Shown: positions 31,894-40,045 of the stretch, in pieces
How positions within the stretch are numbered: position 1 is the stretch's first letter
Layout of the letters: every line of letters begins with the position of its first letter
Source of the DNA: Streptococcus pseudopneumoniae
Lineage (GTDB): Bacteria; Bacillota; Bacilli; Lactobacillales; Streptococcaceae
Direction of reading: 5' to 3'
Length of the DNA stretch: 64,000 bases
Assembly (NCBI RefSeq): GCF_001073085.1
Contig: NZ_JVFV01000009.1
Span: 49,922-113,921, forward strand
Program-made: the position numbers and the translations under genes
Notes under the pieces: generated by a model
Databases searched by the model: none
Seen by the model: the letters and a program-made list of their open reading frames with translations, nothing else
What the model was told of the DNA's origin: nothing

Positions 31894-32883
31894 TTATTCC
31901 ACCACAGCTTCAGCAATTTCTTCCGCAGTAATTCCTGCGAAATAACGACCTAAGTTAATGGTTTGAAGGGCTTTAAGAACATCTTCGCGTTCGTATTTGA
32001 CACCACGAAGGACATCTTCTACTGCTGCAACATCTTCGATACCGAAGAAGTCACCATAAATCTTAATGTCTTGAATTTTTGACTCGATAACGTTAGCAAA
32101 AATTTCAACCTTACCGCTTGGGAATTTTGTTCCACGACGGACGTTATACTCTGGTGATTTACCATAGTTCCAATCCCATGTCCCAAACTTAGTATCTTTA
32201 ATACGGTTGATTTCAGCCAATTCTTCATCTGAAAATACATATTCCGTCATTTCAGGATATTCTTTTTTCATGTATTCCAAAAGTAGGTCACGGAATTCTT
32301 CAACAGTGATCTTTTCTGGCAACTCATCGATAATATTAGTTACTCTAGCACGGACTGATTTAACCCCTTTTGATTCAAACTTATCTTTAGACACTTTAAG
32401 TGCGTTAGCTAGGACTGACAAATCCACGTCAAAGAGAAGACAACCATGGTGCATGATACGGCCATTGATATAGGCTTGTGCATTTCCACAGAATTTCTTA
32501 CCGTCAATTTCCAAGTCGTTACGGCCTGTAAATTCAGCTTTAACACCAAGTTCAGCCAAGGTATTGATAACCGGAGTAGAGAAGCTCTTGAAGTCAAAAG
32601 CCTTGTTTTCATCTTCTTTTGAAATGATGGTATAGTTAAGGTTGTTCAAATCATGGTAAACAGCTCCACCACCACTGATTCGTCGGACTACTTCAATTCC
32701 ATTTTCACGAACATAGTCACGGTTAATTTCTTCGATGGTATTTTGGTGACGACCTACAATGATAGATGGTTTGTTGATCCAAAGAAGGAAGATTTGATCT
32801 TCATCAAGAAGATGCTTAAAAGCGTACTCCTCTAAAGCAATATTAAAGGCAGTGTCGTTTGAATGATTGATAATGTATTTCAT
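31894..32883 (-). CDS. lplA: Lipoate-protein ligase
   Basis: 329-aa enzyme that activates free lipoate with ATP and attaches it to lipoyl domains. Motifs of the LplA catalytic domain are present: GRHQNTIEEINRDYV, RRISGGGAVYHDLNNLNYT, the lipoate-binding loop GRNDLEIDGKKFCGNAQ and HHGCLLFD, plus the C-terminal accessory domain (from about residue 245). Its substrate is very likely the lipoyl domain on the E3 subunit encoded just upstream on the same strand. A palindromic element with a terminator separates it from lpdA, so it probably has its own promoter. Confidence 0.95.
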   Translation of the reverse strand: MKYIINHSNDTAFNIALEEYAFKHLLDEDQIFLLWINKPSIIVGRHQNTIEEINRDYVRENGIEVVRRISGGGAVYHDLNNLNYTIISKEDENKAFDFKSFSTPVINTLAELGVKAEFTGRNDLEIDGKKFCGNAQAYINGRIMHHGCLLFDVDLSVLANALKVSKDKFESKGVKSVRARVTNIIDELPEKITVEEFRDLLLEYMKKEYPEMTEYVFSDEELAEINRIKDTKFGTWDWNYGKSPEYNVRRGTKFPSGKVEIFANVIESKIQDIKIYGDFFGIEDVAAVEDVLRGVKYEREDVLKALQTINLGRYFAGITAEEIAEAVVE

Positions 32884-32936
32884 AGTATTTCCAAAAATCT
32901 AGTTTTTAAATTTTGTTCATAGCAATCCAATTTTCT

Positions 32937-33052
32937 AAAGTAGTAAAAAGAAATGCAACGTGTTATCGTTACATTTCTCGGAAAAATTGAGCAATAGGCT
33001 CAATTTTTAGGCATGGAACTCTAATAGAGGTCGCTGCCGTCCGTACTACTTT
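32937..33052. repeat. ~116-bp palindromic intergenic element between lpdA and lplA
   Basis: Bounded by AAAGTAGTA (32937-32945) and TACTACTTT (33044-33052). Inside are two hairpins: AGAAATGCAACG/CGTTACATTTCT (32949-32978) and AAAAATTGAGC/GCTCAATTTTT (32982-33008). The size and terminal inverted repeats are like small streptococcal mobile repeats (RUP/BOX type), but I cannot assign a family. Confidence 0.55.
32982..33008 (-). terminator. Terminator of the pyruvate dehydrogenase operon
   Basis: 11-bp perfect stem AAAAATTGAGC / GCTCAATTTTT with a 5-base loop, about 70 bp past the lpdA stop; part of the palindromic element. Confidence 0.75.
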
Positions 33053-33077
33053 AAGAAAATTTTATTGAGAGACTTGT

Positions 33078-34781
33078 TTATTTTTTCTTAGGTGAATGGA
33101 TAGCCATTCCAAGAACATCAGCAAATGCTTCGTACATAACTTCAGAGTATGTTGGGTGTCCGTGGATAGTCTTAAGCATTTCTTCAACAGTGATTTCCAT
33201 TTCAATGATACTTGATGCTTCGTTAATCAATTCAGCTGCTGCAGGACCAATGATGTGGACTCCAAGGATTTCACCATATTTCTTGTCTGCAATGACTTTA
33301 ACAAATCCTTGAGCAGCATCTGATGCAATTGCACGTCCGTTTGCGGCAAAGTTGAATTTACCGATTTGAACATCGTATTTTTCACGAGCTTGTTCTTCTG
33401 TCAAACCAACTGCTGCTACTTCTGGAAGTGTATAGATAGCTGCAGGAGTCAAGTTCAATTTCGCAACAATGTGGTTTCCTTTAAGTGCATTTTCAGCCGC
33501 AACTTCACCCATACGGAAGGCAGCGTGAGCCAACATCTTAGTGCCGTTGATATCACCTGGTGCATAGATACCTGGAACAGAAGTTTCCATGTATTCGTTA
33601 ACCTTGATACGACCACGTTCTAATTCAAATTCAACATCACCGATACCTTCAAGGTCTGGAACACGACCGATTGAAAGAAGAGCTTTGTTTGCGATAACAT
33701 CATCTTTTCCTTCAACCTTGATACGAAGTTTGCCATCTTCTTCAATGATTTCTTGCAGTTTAGTACCTGTCAAGATAGTCATACCTTTACGTTCAAGAAT
33801 CAAGCGAAGGTTTTTAGAAACTTCTGCATCCATTGCTGGTACAATACGATCCATCATTTCGATAACAGTAACTTTTGAACCAAATGTCATGAAGGCTTGC
33901 CCGAGTTCGATACCAACAACCCCACCACCGATGATAACGAGACTTTCTGGTACTTCGTTCATTTCAAGGATGTCATCACTAGTCATCACAAGAGATGATT
34001 CCATACCAGGAACGTTAATTTTGCTTACTTTTGAACCACCAGCAAGGATGATCTTCTTAGTTTCAAGCAATTCAGAACCATTTACCAAGACATTCTTATC
34101 TTTAGTAATAGTACCGATACCCTTATGAACATCAACTCCGTAGCTACGAAGAAGTCCTGCAACCCCACCAACAAGTGTATTAACAACTTTAGATTTAGTT
34201 TCTAAAAGTTTGTCCATATCAACAGTGAAGTTAGGGTTTTCAATCACGATACCACGATTTGCTGCATGACCGATATTTTCAATAATTTCAGCGTTGTGAA
34301 GGTAAGTCTTGGTTGGGATACATCCACGGTTCAAGCAGGTTCCACCAAGTTCAGATTTTTCAACAAGAGCAACCTTACCACCTAATTGAGCCGCTTTAAT
34401 GGCAGAAACATAACCAGCAGGTCCACCACCGATAACAACGATGTCGTAAGCATCATCGCTCTTACCATCATCGTTTGAAGCACTTGCTGCAGGTGCTGGG
34501 CTAGCTTCTGGTGCAGATGCCCCAGCTGATGGGATGTTTTCCCCTTCCTCACCAAGATATCCGATAACTTCAGTAACAGGAACAGTCTCGCCGTCCCCTT
34601 TCAGGATAGCGATCAAGTAACCGTCTTCTTCTGCTTCCAATTCCATGCTGACTTTGTCAGTCATGATTTCCAAAAGGATTTCTCCTTCTTTTACAAATTC
34701 TCCGACTTTTTTATTCCATTGGACGATTTGTCCTTCTGTCATATCCACGCCGGCTTTTGGCATAATTACTTCTAAGGCCAT
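33078..34781 (-). CDS. lpdA: Dihydrolipoyl dehydrogenase (E3) with N-terminal lipoyl domain
   Basis: 567-aa flavoenzyme that reoxidises dihydrolipoyl groups with NAD+. Residues 1-78 form a lipoyl domain with the attachment Lys K43 in MTDKVSMELEA, followed by an Ala/Pro-rich hinge (about 83-108). The catalytic part has the FAD motif VVIGGGPAGYVSAIKAAQLG, the redox disulfide GGTCLNRGCIPTK, an NAD-binding GGGVVGIELGQAF and the C-terminal His-Glu (HGHPTYSE). A lipoyl domain on E3 is known from pneumococcus and compensates for its absence in E2 here. It is the last gene of the pdh operon, 39 bp after E2. Confidence 0.96.
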   Translation of the reverse strand: MALEVIMPKAGVDMTEGQIVQWNKKVGEFVKEGEILLEIMTDKVSMELEAEEDGYLIAILKGDGETVPVTEVIGYLGEEGENIPSAGASAPEASPAPAASASNDDGKSDDAYDIVVIGGGPAGYVSAIKAAQLGGKVALVEKSELGGTCLNRGCIPTKTYLHNAEIIENIGHAANRGIVIENPNFTVDMDKLLETKSKVVNTLVGGVAGLLRSYGVDVHKGIGTITKDKNVLVNGSELLETKKIILAGGSKVSKINVPGMESSLVMTSDDILEMNEVPESLVIIGGGVVGIELGQAFMTFGSKVTVIEMMDRIVPAMDAEVSKNLRLILERKGMTILTGTKLQEIIEEDGKLRIKVEGKDDVIANKALLSIGRVPDLEGIGDVEFELERGRIKVNEYMETSVPGIYAPGDINGTKMLAHAAFRMGEVAAENALKGNHIVAKLNLTPAAIYTLPEVAAVGLTEEQAREKYDVQIGKFNFAANGRAIASDAAQGFVKVIADKKYGEILGVHIIGPAAAELINEASSIIEMEITVEEMLKTIHGHPTYSEVMYEAFADVLGMAIHSPKKK

Positions 34782-34820
34782 ATCTTACTTCCTCTATCTA
34801 TATTTCTAAAAAAAAATTCT

Positions 34821-35864
34821 CTAAACCAACATTGAGATTGGGTTTTCAATTAAAGCTTTCAAGTCTTTCATAAACTTAGCACCAGCCATACCATCTACGA
34901 CACGGTGGTCAATTGTCAATCCAAGACTCATAATTGGACGAATCACGATTTCACTATTAACTACAACCGGTTTCTCAACCGTTGAGCTAACCCCGAGAAT
35001 TGCTGAGTTTGGTTGATTGATGATAGGACCAAATGATTGAACACCAAACATCCCCAAGTTACTGATTGTGAAGGTTGAATTTTGCAATTCGCTAGGAGCT
35101 AGTTTACCTTCTAAGGTACGTCCAATAACGTCCTTAAATGCAACTACCAACTCAGACAAGCTCATTTTTTCTGCATTATAGACAACTGGTGTCATCAATC
35201 CATTATCCATACCAACTGCCATCGCAAGGTTGACATAATTGTGAGTGATGATTGTCTTACCATCTTCTGTCAATGAAGCGTTGATGTATGGGTGTTTCAT
35301 AAGAGTCTTAACAACCGCAAGTGAAAGCAAATCTGTAACGGTAATTTTCTTACCAGTTGCTTCCATAATTGGATCAAGAACTTTCTTACGAAGGGCAAGC
35401 AATTCAGACATATCTACATCGTAGTTAAGCGTGAAGGTTGGAGCAGTCAAGTATGACTCAACCATACGTTTAGCAATAACCTTACGCATTGGTGTCATTG
35501 GAATACGTTCGATTTCCCCATAAGGAGTTACGTTATCTGGAACTTCTTCCACTTTCTCGATTTGAGCAGGTGATTTAATCGTATCGTTTTCGATATTTTC
35601 AGGAAGGAAGGCTAAAACGTCTTTCTTCATAATCTTACCACGATGACCAGTTCCTTGGATTTCCTGCCATGCAATGTTATGTTCAAGGGCAATTCGTTTT
35701 GCAAGTGGTGAAATGCGAACCACATTAGTGTCTTTAAATGTTTCCACGTCTTCTTTGTGGACACGACCGTTTGCGCCTGAGCCAGAAATGTCGTAGAGAT
35801 TAATCCCTAAATCATCCGCTAATTTTCTAGCCGCAGGAGTCGCTCTTAGCTTATCATCAGCCAT
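34821..35864 (-). CDS. Dihydrolipoamide acyltransferase (E2) lacking a lipoyl domain
   Basis: 347-aa core component of the pyruvate or acetoin dehydrogenase complex. From ATG 35864 (RBS GGAGAGG) the protein opens directly with two peripheral-subunit-binding domains (ATPAARKLADDLGINL with GANGRVHKEDV, and SPLAKRIALEHNI with GHRGKIMKKDV), a linker, then the catalytic CAT domain with DHRVVDG near the C-terminus. There is no N-terminal lipoyl domain; E3 carries it. The frame is open upstream to 35990, but that part is low-complexity, has no RBS and overlaps an intergenic repeat. Confidence 0.93.
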   Translation of the reverse strand: MADDKLRATPAARKLADDLGINLYDISGSGANGRVHKEDVETFKDTNVVRISPLAKRIALEHNIAWQEIQGTGHRGKIMKKDVLAFLPENIENDTIKSPAQIEKVEEVPDNVTPYGEIERIPMTPMRKVIAKRMVESYLTAPTFTLNYDVDMSELLALRKKVLDPIMEATGKKITVTDLLSLAVVKTLMKHPYINASLTEDGKTIITHNYVNLAMAVGMDNGLMTPVVYNAEKMSLSELVVAFKDVIGRTLEGKLAPSELQNSTFTISNLGMFGVQSFGPIINQPNSAILGVSSTVEKPVVVNSEIVIRPIMSLGLTIDHRVVDGMAGAKFMKDLKALIENPISMLV

Positions 35865-36265
35865 GACCTCTCCTATTCTATTACAAGATATTAAGGGCGA
35901 AGAGGGCAATGAAAAAATAGGAGATTGACGATGTGTTCCATGAACACAAGGAAATCTATCTTTTTTTCGCAGACCTCCGTCCGAATTCAATTATAAGATA
36001 CTAAGGGCGTCAAAAGTCAAAGTGAAAATAGGAAAGTTTATCTTTTTCACACAGACTTTAGCCCGAGTTCAACTCTACAAGTAACTTGGATACGAAACGT
36101 ATCTCAAGTTACTACGGTTGCCACTATAAGGCGGTCAACCTAGTAGACTTACTAAGTCGTTCGTCGGTTAATATCGACCCGACTCTCTCCTGTCGCAACT
36201 TTTCAACTTACTTGGATACAAAAAGTATCTCAAATAAGTTTTGTTTATATAATTTATGTTATGTA
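35865..36265. repeat. Repeat-rich 401-bp gap inside the pdh operon
   Basis: No gene. Two imperfect tandem copies begin at 35881 and 35991 (TTACAAGATATTAAGGGCG and TTATAAGATACTAAGGGCG), each continuing to an AATAGGA, TATCTTTTT, GCAGAC/CAGACT, then CCGA-GTTCAA pattern, with a period of about 110 bp. Next come two hairpins: AGTAACTTGGATACG/CGTATCTCAAGTTACT (36080-36113) and AACTTACTTGGATAC/GTATCTCAAATAAGTT (36205-36240). They would be transcribed between E1 beta and E2 and could cause partial termination or processing. Confidence 0.75.
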
Positions 36266-37258
36266 TTATTGTTTGTTGTGAGTTTTACGAATAGCATCTT
36301 TGATGCTTTCAACTGTTGGAATCATTGCATTTTCAAGATTTTGTGCATAAGGCATTGGTACATCCTCACCTGCACAACGGCGAATAGGTGCATCCAAGTA
36401 GTCAAATGCTTCAGATTCAGAAATAATAGCTGAGATCTCACCGATAAATCCACTCGTCTTATGAGCGTCATTGACAAGAACTACTTTTCCAGTTTTCTTA
36501 ACTGAATTAATGATGATGTCTTTATCAAGTGGAACCAAAGTACGTGGGTCTACTACTTCTACTGAGATGCCTTCTTCAGCCAATTCTTCAGCTGCTTGCA
36601 TGACACGACGAAGCATTTTACCGTATGTTACAACTGTTACATCGGTTCCTTCGCGTTTAATTTCACCAACACCAAGCGGAATTGTATAGTCCGGATCAAC
36701 TGGAACTTCACCTTTTTGGTTAAATTCTGATTTGTATTCAAGGATGATGACTGGGTTGTTATCACGGATAGAAGACTTAAGAAGTCCCTTCATGTCAGCA
36801 GGTGTACCTGGAGCAACAACCTTCAATCCAGGGATGTGAGTGAACCAAGATTCCAATGATTGTGAGTGCTGAGCTGCAGAACCTACTCCGTTACCAGCGG
36901 CACAACGGATTGTCATAGGCACTTGACCCTTACCGCCAAACATGTAACGAGTTTTAGCTGCTTGGTTGACGATATTATCCATGGCAATAACAGAAAAGTC
37001 CATGAAAGTCATGTCAACGATTGGACGAAGTCCTGTCATAGCTGCACCAGCAGCTGCACCTGAGATAGCAGCTTCAGAAATCGGACAGTCACGAACACGT
37101 TCTGGTCCAAATTCCTCAAGCATACCTACAGATGTACCAAAGTCTCCACCGAAAACTCCGACATCTTCACCCATCAAAAGCACATTTTCATCACGACGCA
37201 TTTCCTCAGACATTGCAAGGATAATGGTATCGCGGAAAGACATTAATTTTGTTTCCAT
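36266..37258 (-). CDS. Pyruvate/acetoin dehydrogenase E1 component, beta subunit
   Basis: 330-aa E1 beta subunit, forming with E1 alpha the thiamine-diphosphate enzyme that decarboxylates the 2-oxo acid. Typical features: MGEDVGVFGGDFGTS near residue 28, GAAMTGLRPIVDMTFMDF (with the conserved region around residue 80), QSLESWFTHIPGLKVVAPGTP and the transketolase C-terminal domain (RREGTDVTVVTYGKML, then VVDPRTLVPLDKDII). RBS GGAGAAG. It starts 16 bp after E1 alpha. In related genomes the cluster is annotated as acetoin dehydrogenase but probably works as pyruvate dehydrogenase. Confidence 0.94.
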   Translation of the reverse strand: METKLMSFRDTIILAMSEEMRRDENVLLMGEDVGVFGGDFGTSVGMLEEFGPERVRDCPISEAAISGAAAGAAMTGLRPIVDMTFMDFSVIAMDNIVNQAAKTRYMFGGKGQVPMTIRCAAGNGVGSAAQHSQSLESWFTHIPGLKVVAPGTPADMKGLLKSSIRDNNPVIILEYKSEFNQKGEVPVDPDYTIPLGVGEIKREGTDVTVVTYGKMLRRVMQAAEELAEEGISVEVVDPRTLVPLDKDIIINSVKKTGKVVLVNDAHKTSGFIGEISAIISESEAFDYLDAPIRRCAGEDVPMPYAQNLENAMIPTVESIKDAIRKTHNKQ

Positions 37259-37274
37259 ATTTCTCTACTTCTCC

Positions 37275-38243
37275 TTAGTCTGCGTATATATCTTCAAATG
37301 CTGATTCAAGTGGAGGGAATGGACTCTCTTCAGCAAATTTAACAGATGCTTCCACTGCTTCCTTAACTTGTGCATGAATTTCTTCAAGTTCTTCTGCACT
37401 AGCAATATTATTTGCTACAAGGTACTTACGAAGATTTTCAATTGGATCTTTTTGTTTCCACTCTTCTACTTCTTCACGTGTACGATATTTACCAGGGTCT
37501 GATGATGAGTGACCAAGCCAACGATAGGTTACACTTTCGATTAAGACAGGACCTTTACCAGAACGAACATGGTCGACTGCTTTCTTAAATCCTTCGTAGA
37601 CATCGATTACATTGTTACCATCTTCAATAAACATACCAGGAATACCGTAAGCTGCGCTACGTTCGTGGATATGCTCGACATTAGTCATTTTCTTAATATC
37701 TGCAGAGATTCCATATCCATTATTGATACAGTAGAAAATCACTGGAAGATTCCAAATAGAAGCCATATTCACCGCTTCATGGAAAACACCTTCGTTTGTC
37801 GCACCATCACCAAAGAAGCAAACGACAATCTTGCCAGTGTTTTTCATTTGTTGTGTAAGGGCGGCACCAACTGCAATCCCCATACCACCACCTACGATAC
37901 CATTAGCACCAAGGTTACCTGCATCTAGGTCTGCGATATGCATAGATCCACCTTTACCTTTACAAGTTCCAGTGTATTTACCAAGAATTTCAGCCATCAT
38001 CCCATTAAGGTCGATTCCCTTAGCAATGGCTTGCCCGTGACCACGGTGATTTGAGGTGATGAGGTCATCCTCGTTTAGAGCCAACATAGCCCCAACGCTG
38101 GCAGCTTCCTCACCAACAGAAAAGTGCGTCATACCAGGCACTTTTCCTTTTTTTACTAATTGAGCAATTTTTAAGTCCATACGACGAATTTCTTCCATCT
38201 TACGGAACATCTCAAGCAAAAGATTTTTATCTAAAGTTGACAT
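37275..38243 (-). CDS. Pyruvate/acetoin dehydrogenase E1 component, alpha subunit
   Basis: 322-aa E1 alpha subunit with the ThDP-binding motif GDGATNEGVFHEAVNMASIWNLPVIF, the RTREEVEEW region and the start signature LLEMFRKMEEIRRMD. First gene of the operon E1 alpha, E1 beta, E2, E3. RBS GAAAGGC precedes the ATG. A strong promoter lies about 40-65 bp upstream with a TTGTGAAAAATTG sequence just before it, which resembles half of a Rex operator. The rex gene itself is in this window at 50935. Sequence alone does not separate pyruvate from acetoin as substrate. Confidence 0.94.
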   Translation of the reverse strand: MSTLDKNLLLEMFRKMEEIRRMDLKIAQLVKKGKVPGMTHFSVGEEAASVGAMLALNEDDLITSNHRGHGQAIAKGIDLNGMMAEILGKYTGTCKGKGGSMHIADLDAGNLGANGIVGGGMGIAVGAALTQQMKNTGKIVVCFFGDGATNEGVFHEAVNMASIWNLPVIFYCINNGYGISADIKKMTNVEHIHERSAAYGIPGMFIEDGNNVIDVYEGFKKAVDHVRSGKGPVLIESVTYRWLGHSSSDPGKYRTREEVEEWKQKDPIENLRKYLVANNIASAEELEEIHAQVKEAVEASVKFAEESPFPPLESAFEDIYAD

Positions 38244-38279
38244 AATCTTGCCTTTCTAAGTTTAAATTCTTATAGTTCC

Positions 38280-38308
38280 ATTTTACTGTATAGGTTAATT
38301 TGTGTCAA
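38280..38308 (-). promoter_or_regulatory. Promoter of the pdh operon
   Basis: On the - strand: TTGACA (38308-38303), 17-bp spacer, TAAAAT (38285-38280). Upstream at about 38335-38322 is TTGTGAAAAATTG, a possible Rex half-site. Confidence 0.8.
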
Positions 38309-38336
38309 AAAATATGCCTGCAATTTTTCACAATAT

Positions 38337-38373
38337 AAAAAAAGAAAAGCCAGTAAAATCAAGACTTTTCTTT
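38337..38373 (-). terminator. Terminator after the MATE transporter gene
   Basis: AAAGAAAAG (38341-38349) and CTTTTCTTT (38365-38373) form a 9-bp stem; read on the - strand it ends in a run of seven T. Confidence 0.8.
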
Positions 38374-38422
38374 ATATAAAATACAAATTTCACAAGTTGT
38401 ATTTTCATCGTTTTTTAACAAA

Positions 38423-39763
38423 TTATTTGAATCTTTTCATAATAACTTGTAAACGCCACTGATAAAGAATTCCACTTACCATTAAACTAATGATGAGAGC
38501 AATCCAATAGGAGTACGCACCTAAAATAGTCGAATAATCAAGATATAAGCCAAGCGGAATCCCAACACCCCAGTATCCAAGAAGACCAAGGCAAAAAGGA
38601 ACAATCGTATCCTTGTAACCTCTTAAAATCCCTTGCAAAGGTGCCGCAAAGGTATCAGCTAACTGGAAGAACAAGCTATAGGTCATAAAAGAAGCTGTTA
38701 GTTGGATAAATTCTTGATCTTGACCATATAGTCTGGCTACATTTTCACGATAGATGTAAAGAAAACTAAGTGTTAAAACAGCAAACACCATAGCTGTTAA
38801 ACGACCAATATGGATATACTGTTTAGCATCGTCTAATCGTTTAGCTCCTACCTCATAAGAAATCACAATAGCCATAGCAGTTGAAATACTCATAGGAAAA
38901 GCATACATCAAATTTGAAAAGTTCATAGCTGACTGATGACTGGCAATAATAAGAGATGAGAATTTCGCCATAATTAAACCAACAACTGAAAAAATGGCAA
39001 CTTCAGCAAATACCGTCCCACCAATTGGTAGACCAAGATAAATAGCTTCCTTGATTTTTTTGATTTGTAGGGGCATAGGTCTTTGGAGTTGATATTCCTT
39101 GAGCTTTTTATGCTTTAACAAGACCAAAACCGAAATCAGCAACAAAGCCCAGTAGGCAAGAGAAGTCCCCAGACCTGCTCCTGCACCTCCTAACTCAGGA
39201 AAACCCAAAGCACCATATATTAGTAAATAATTAAATCCACTATTTAAAGGAAGTAAAAGAAGCATGAGATACATAGACAATTTTGTCAGTCCTAGCGTAT
39301 CAAGTAGCGAACGAATAACACTAAAAAGTAAGAGAGGAATAATACCAATGGCTAAGAGCCACAGATAACGTATGGCAACGCTGGATACAGCCACTTCCAG
39401 TCCCATGAATTCTAACACAATTGGTGCTAAAAAGAAAACCAAGCCAAAAAGTACGATAGATAAGGCTAAAGCCAAATAAAGAAATTGATAAAAATCCGAA
39501 GAAACTTCTTTCTTTTTTCCTTGTCCCAAATGGTGACCAATAATAGGGACCAAGGCTGAGACGATTCCAGTCAAAAAGGTAAAGAAAGGATTCCATAAGC
39601 TAGTTGCAATTGAAACACCCGCTAGATCGAGAGTATTATATTGACCCGTCATCGTGGTATCGACAAAAGATGCGGAATAATTAGCGAATTGATAAATTAA
39701 AATAGGAAAGAAAATTTTTAAAAATAAGATGATTTTGTCTTTAATAGTTTCTGTTGAACGCAT
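38423..39763 (-). CDS. MATE-family multidrug efflux transporter
   Basis: 446-aa membrane protein with about twelve hydrophobic segments in two similar halves. Typical MATE features: VDTTMTGQYNTLDLAGVSIATSLWNPFF near residue 33 and LGLPIGGTVFAEVAIFSVVGLIMAKF near residue 245, plus RGYKDTIVPF in the second half. It should export cationic drugs or metabolites in exchange for Na+ or H+. It follows a small gene by 11 bp and is the last gene of the mutX-pyrC group. Substrate unknown. Confidence 0.92.
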   Translation of the reverse strand: MRSTETIKDKIILFLKIFFPILIYQFANYSASFVDTTMTGQYNTLDLAGVSIATSLWNPFFTFLTGIVSALVPIIGHHLGQGKKKEVSSDFYQFLYLALALSIVLFGLVFFLAPIVLEFMGLEVAVSSVAIRYLWLLAIGIIPLLLFSVIRSLLDTLGLTKLSMYLMLLLLPLNSGFNYLLIYGALGFPELGGAGAGLGTSLAYWALLLISVLVLLKHKKLKEYQLQRPMPLQIKKIKEAIYLGLPIGGTVFAEVAIFSVVGLIMAKFSSLIIASHQSAMNFSNLMYAFPMSISTAMAIVISYEVGAKRLDDAKQYIHIGRLTAMVFAVLTLSFLYIYRENVARLYGQDQEFIQLTASFMTYSLFFQLADTFAAPLQGILRGYKDTIVPFCLGLLGYWGVGIPLGLYLDYSTILGAYSYWIALIISLMVSGILYQWRLQVIMKRFK

Positions 39764-39774
39764 ACCTACTCTTT

Positions 39775-40041
39775 CTACTTCTTTTCATCCAAGTCAAAAA
39801 GCTTTAAGCCGTATTTTCTCAAGCTCAAAGGTGGATTACTAGTTTTTGATGTCGTGTGCCAGCAATTACATGAGGCGCAATAATAGCTTCTAACCAAGCC
39901 ACCATTATCATACTCTACAGCATGATCAGCTTTTTCCTTGGTTTCATACTGAATTTTAGCACGGTTAGCGGCTTGACAATATACTCCATGGCAAGCATTT
40001 CGTTTACGATTTCTAAATTTACGAAAATAATTCATCCTCAA
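39775..40041 (-). CDS. Small Cys-containing hypothetical protein
   Basis: 88-aa basic protein with two Cys pairs, CHGVYC (residues 17-22) and CASCNC (around 55-60) followed by WHTTS, so probably a small zinc-binding fold. The N-terminus (FRKFRNRKRNA) is very basic, consistent with nucleic-acid binding, but no family is recognised. It is packed between pyrC (gap 4 bp) and the MATE gene (gap 11 bp), so it is very likely translated as part of that operon. Confidence 0.75.
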   Translation of the reverse strand: MRMNYFRKFRNRKRNACHGVYCQAANRAKIQYETKEKADHAVEYDNGGLVRSYYCASCNCWHTTSKTSNPPLSLRKYGLKLFDLDEKK

Positions 40042-40045
40042 GCTC

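Noticed and set aside
33589..34128. Plus-strand 179-aa ORF opposite lpdA
   Set aside because: Ser/Thr/Pro-biased shadow of the lpdA coding sequence without an RBS.
34821..35990. Longer E2 reading frame with a 42-residue extension
   Set aside because: The extra part overlaps the intergenic repeat, has no RBS and does not resemble a lipoyl domain; ATG 35864 has a strong RBS.
36086..36433. Plus-strand ORF across the pdh intergenic repeats
   Set aside because: Runs through hairpins and into the E1 beta gene on the other strand; composition is not protein-like.
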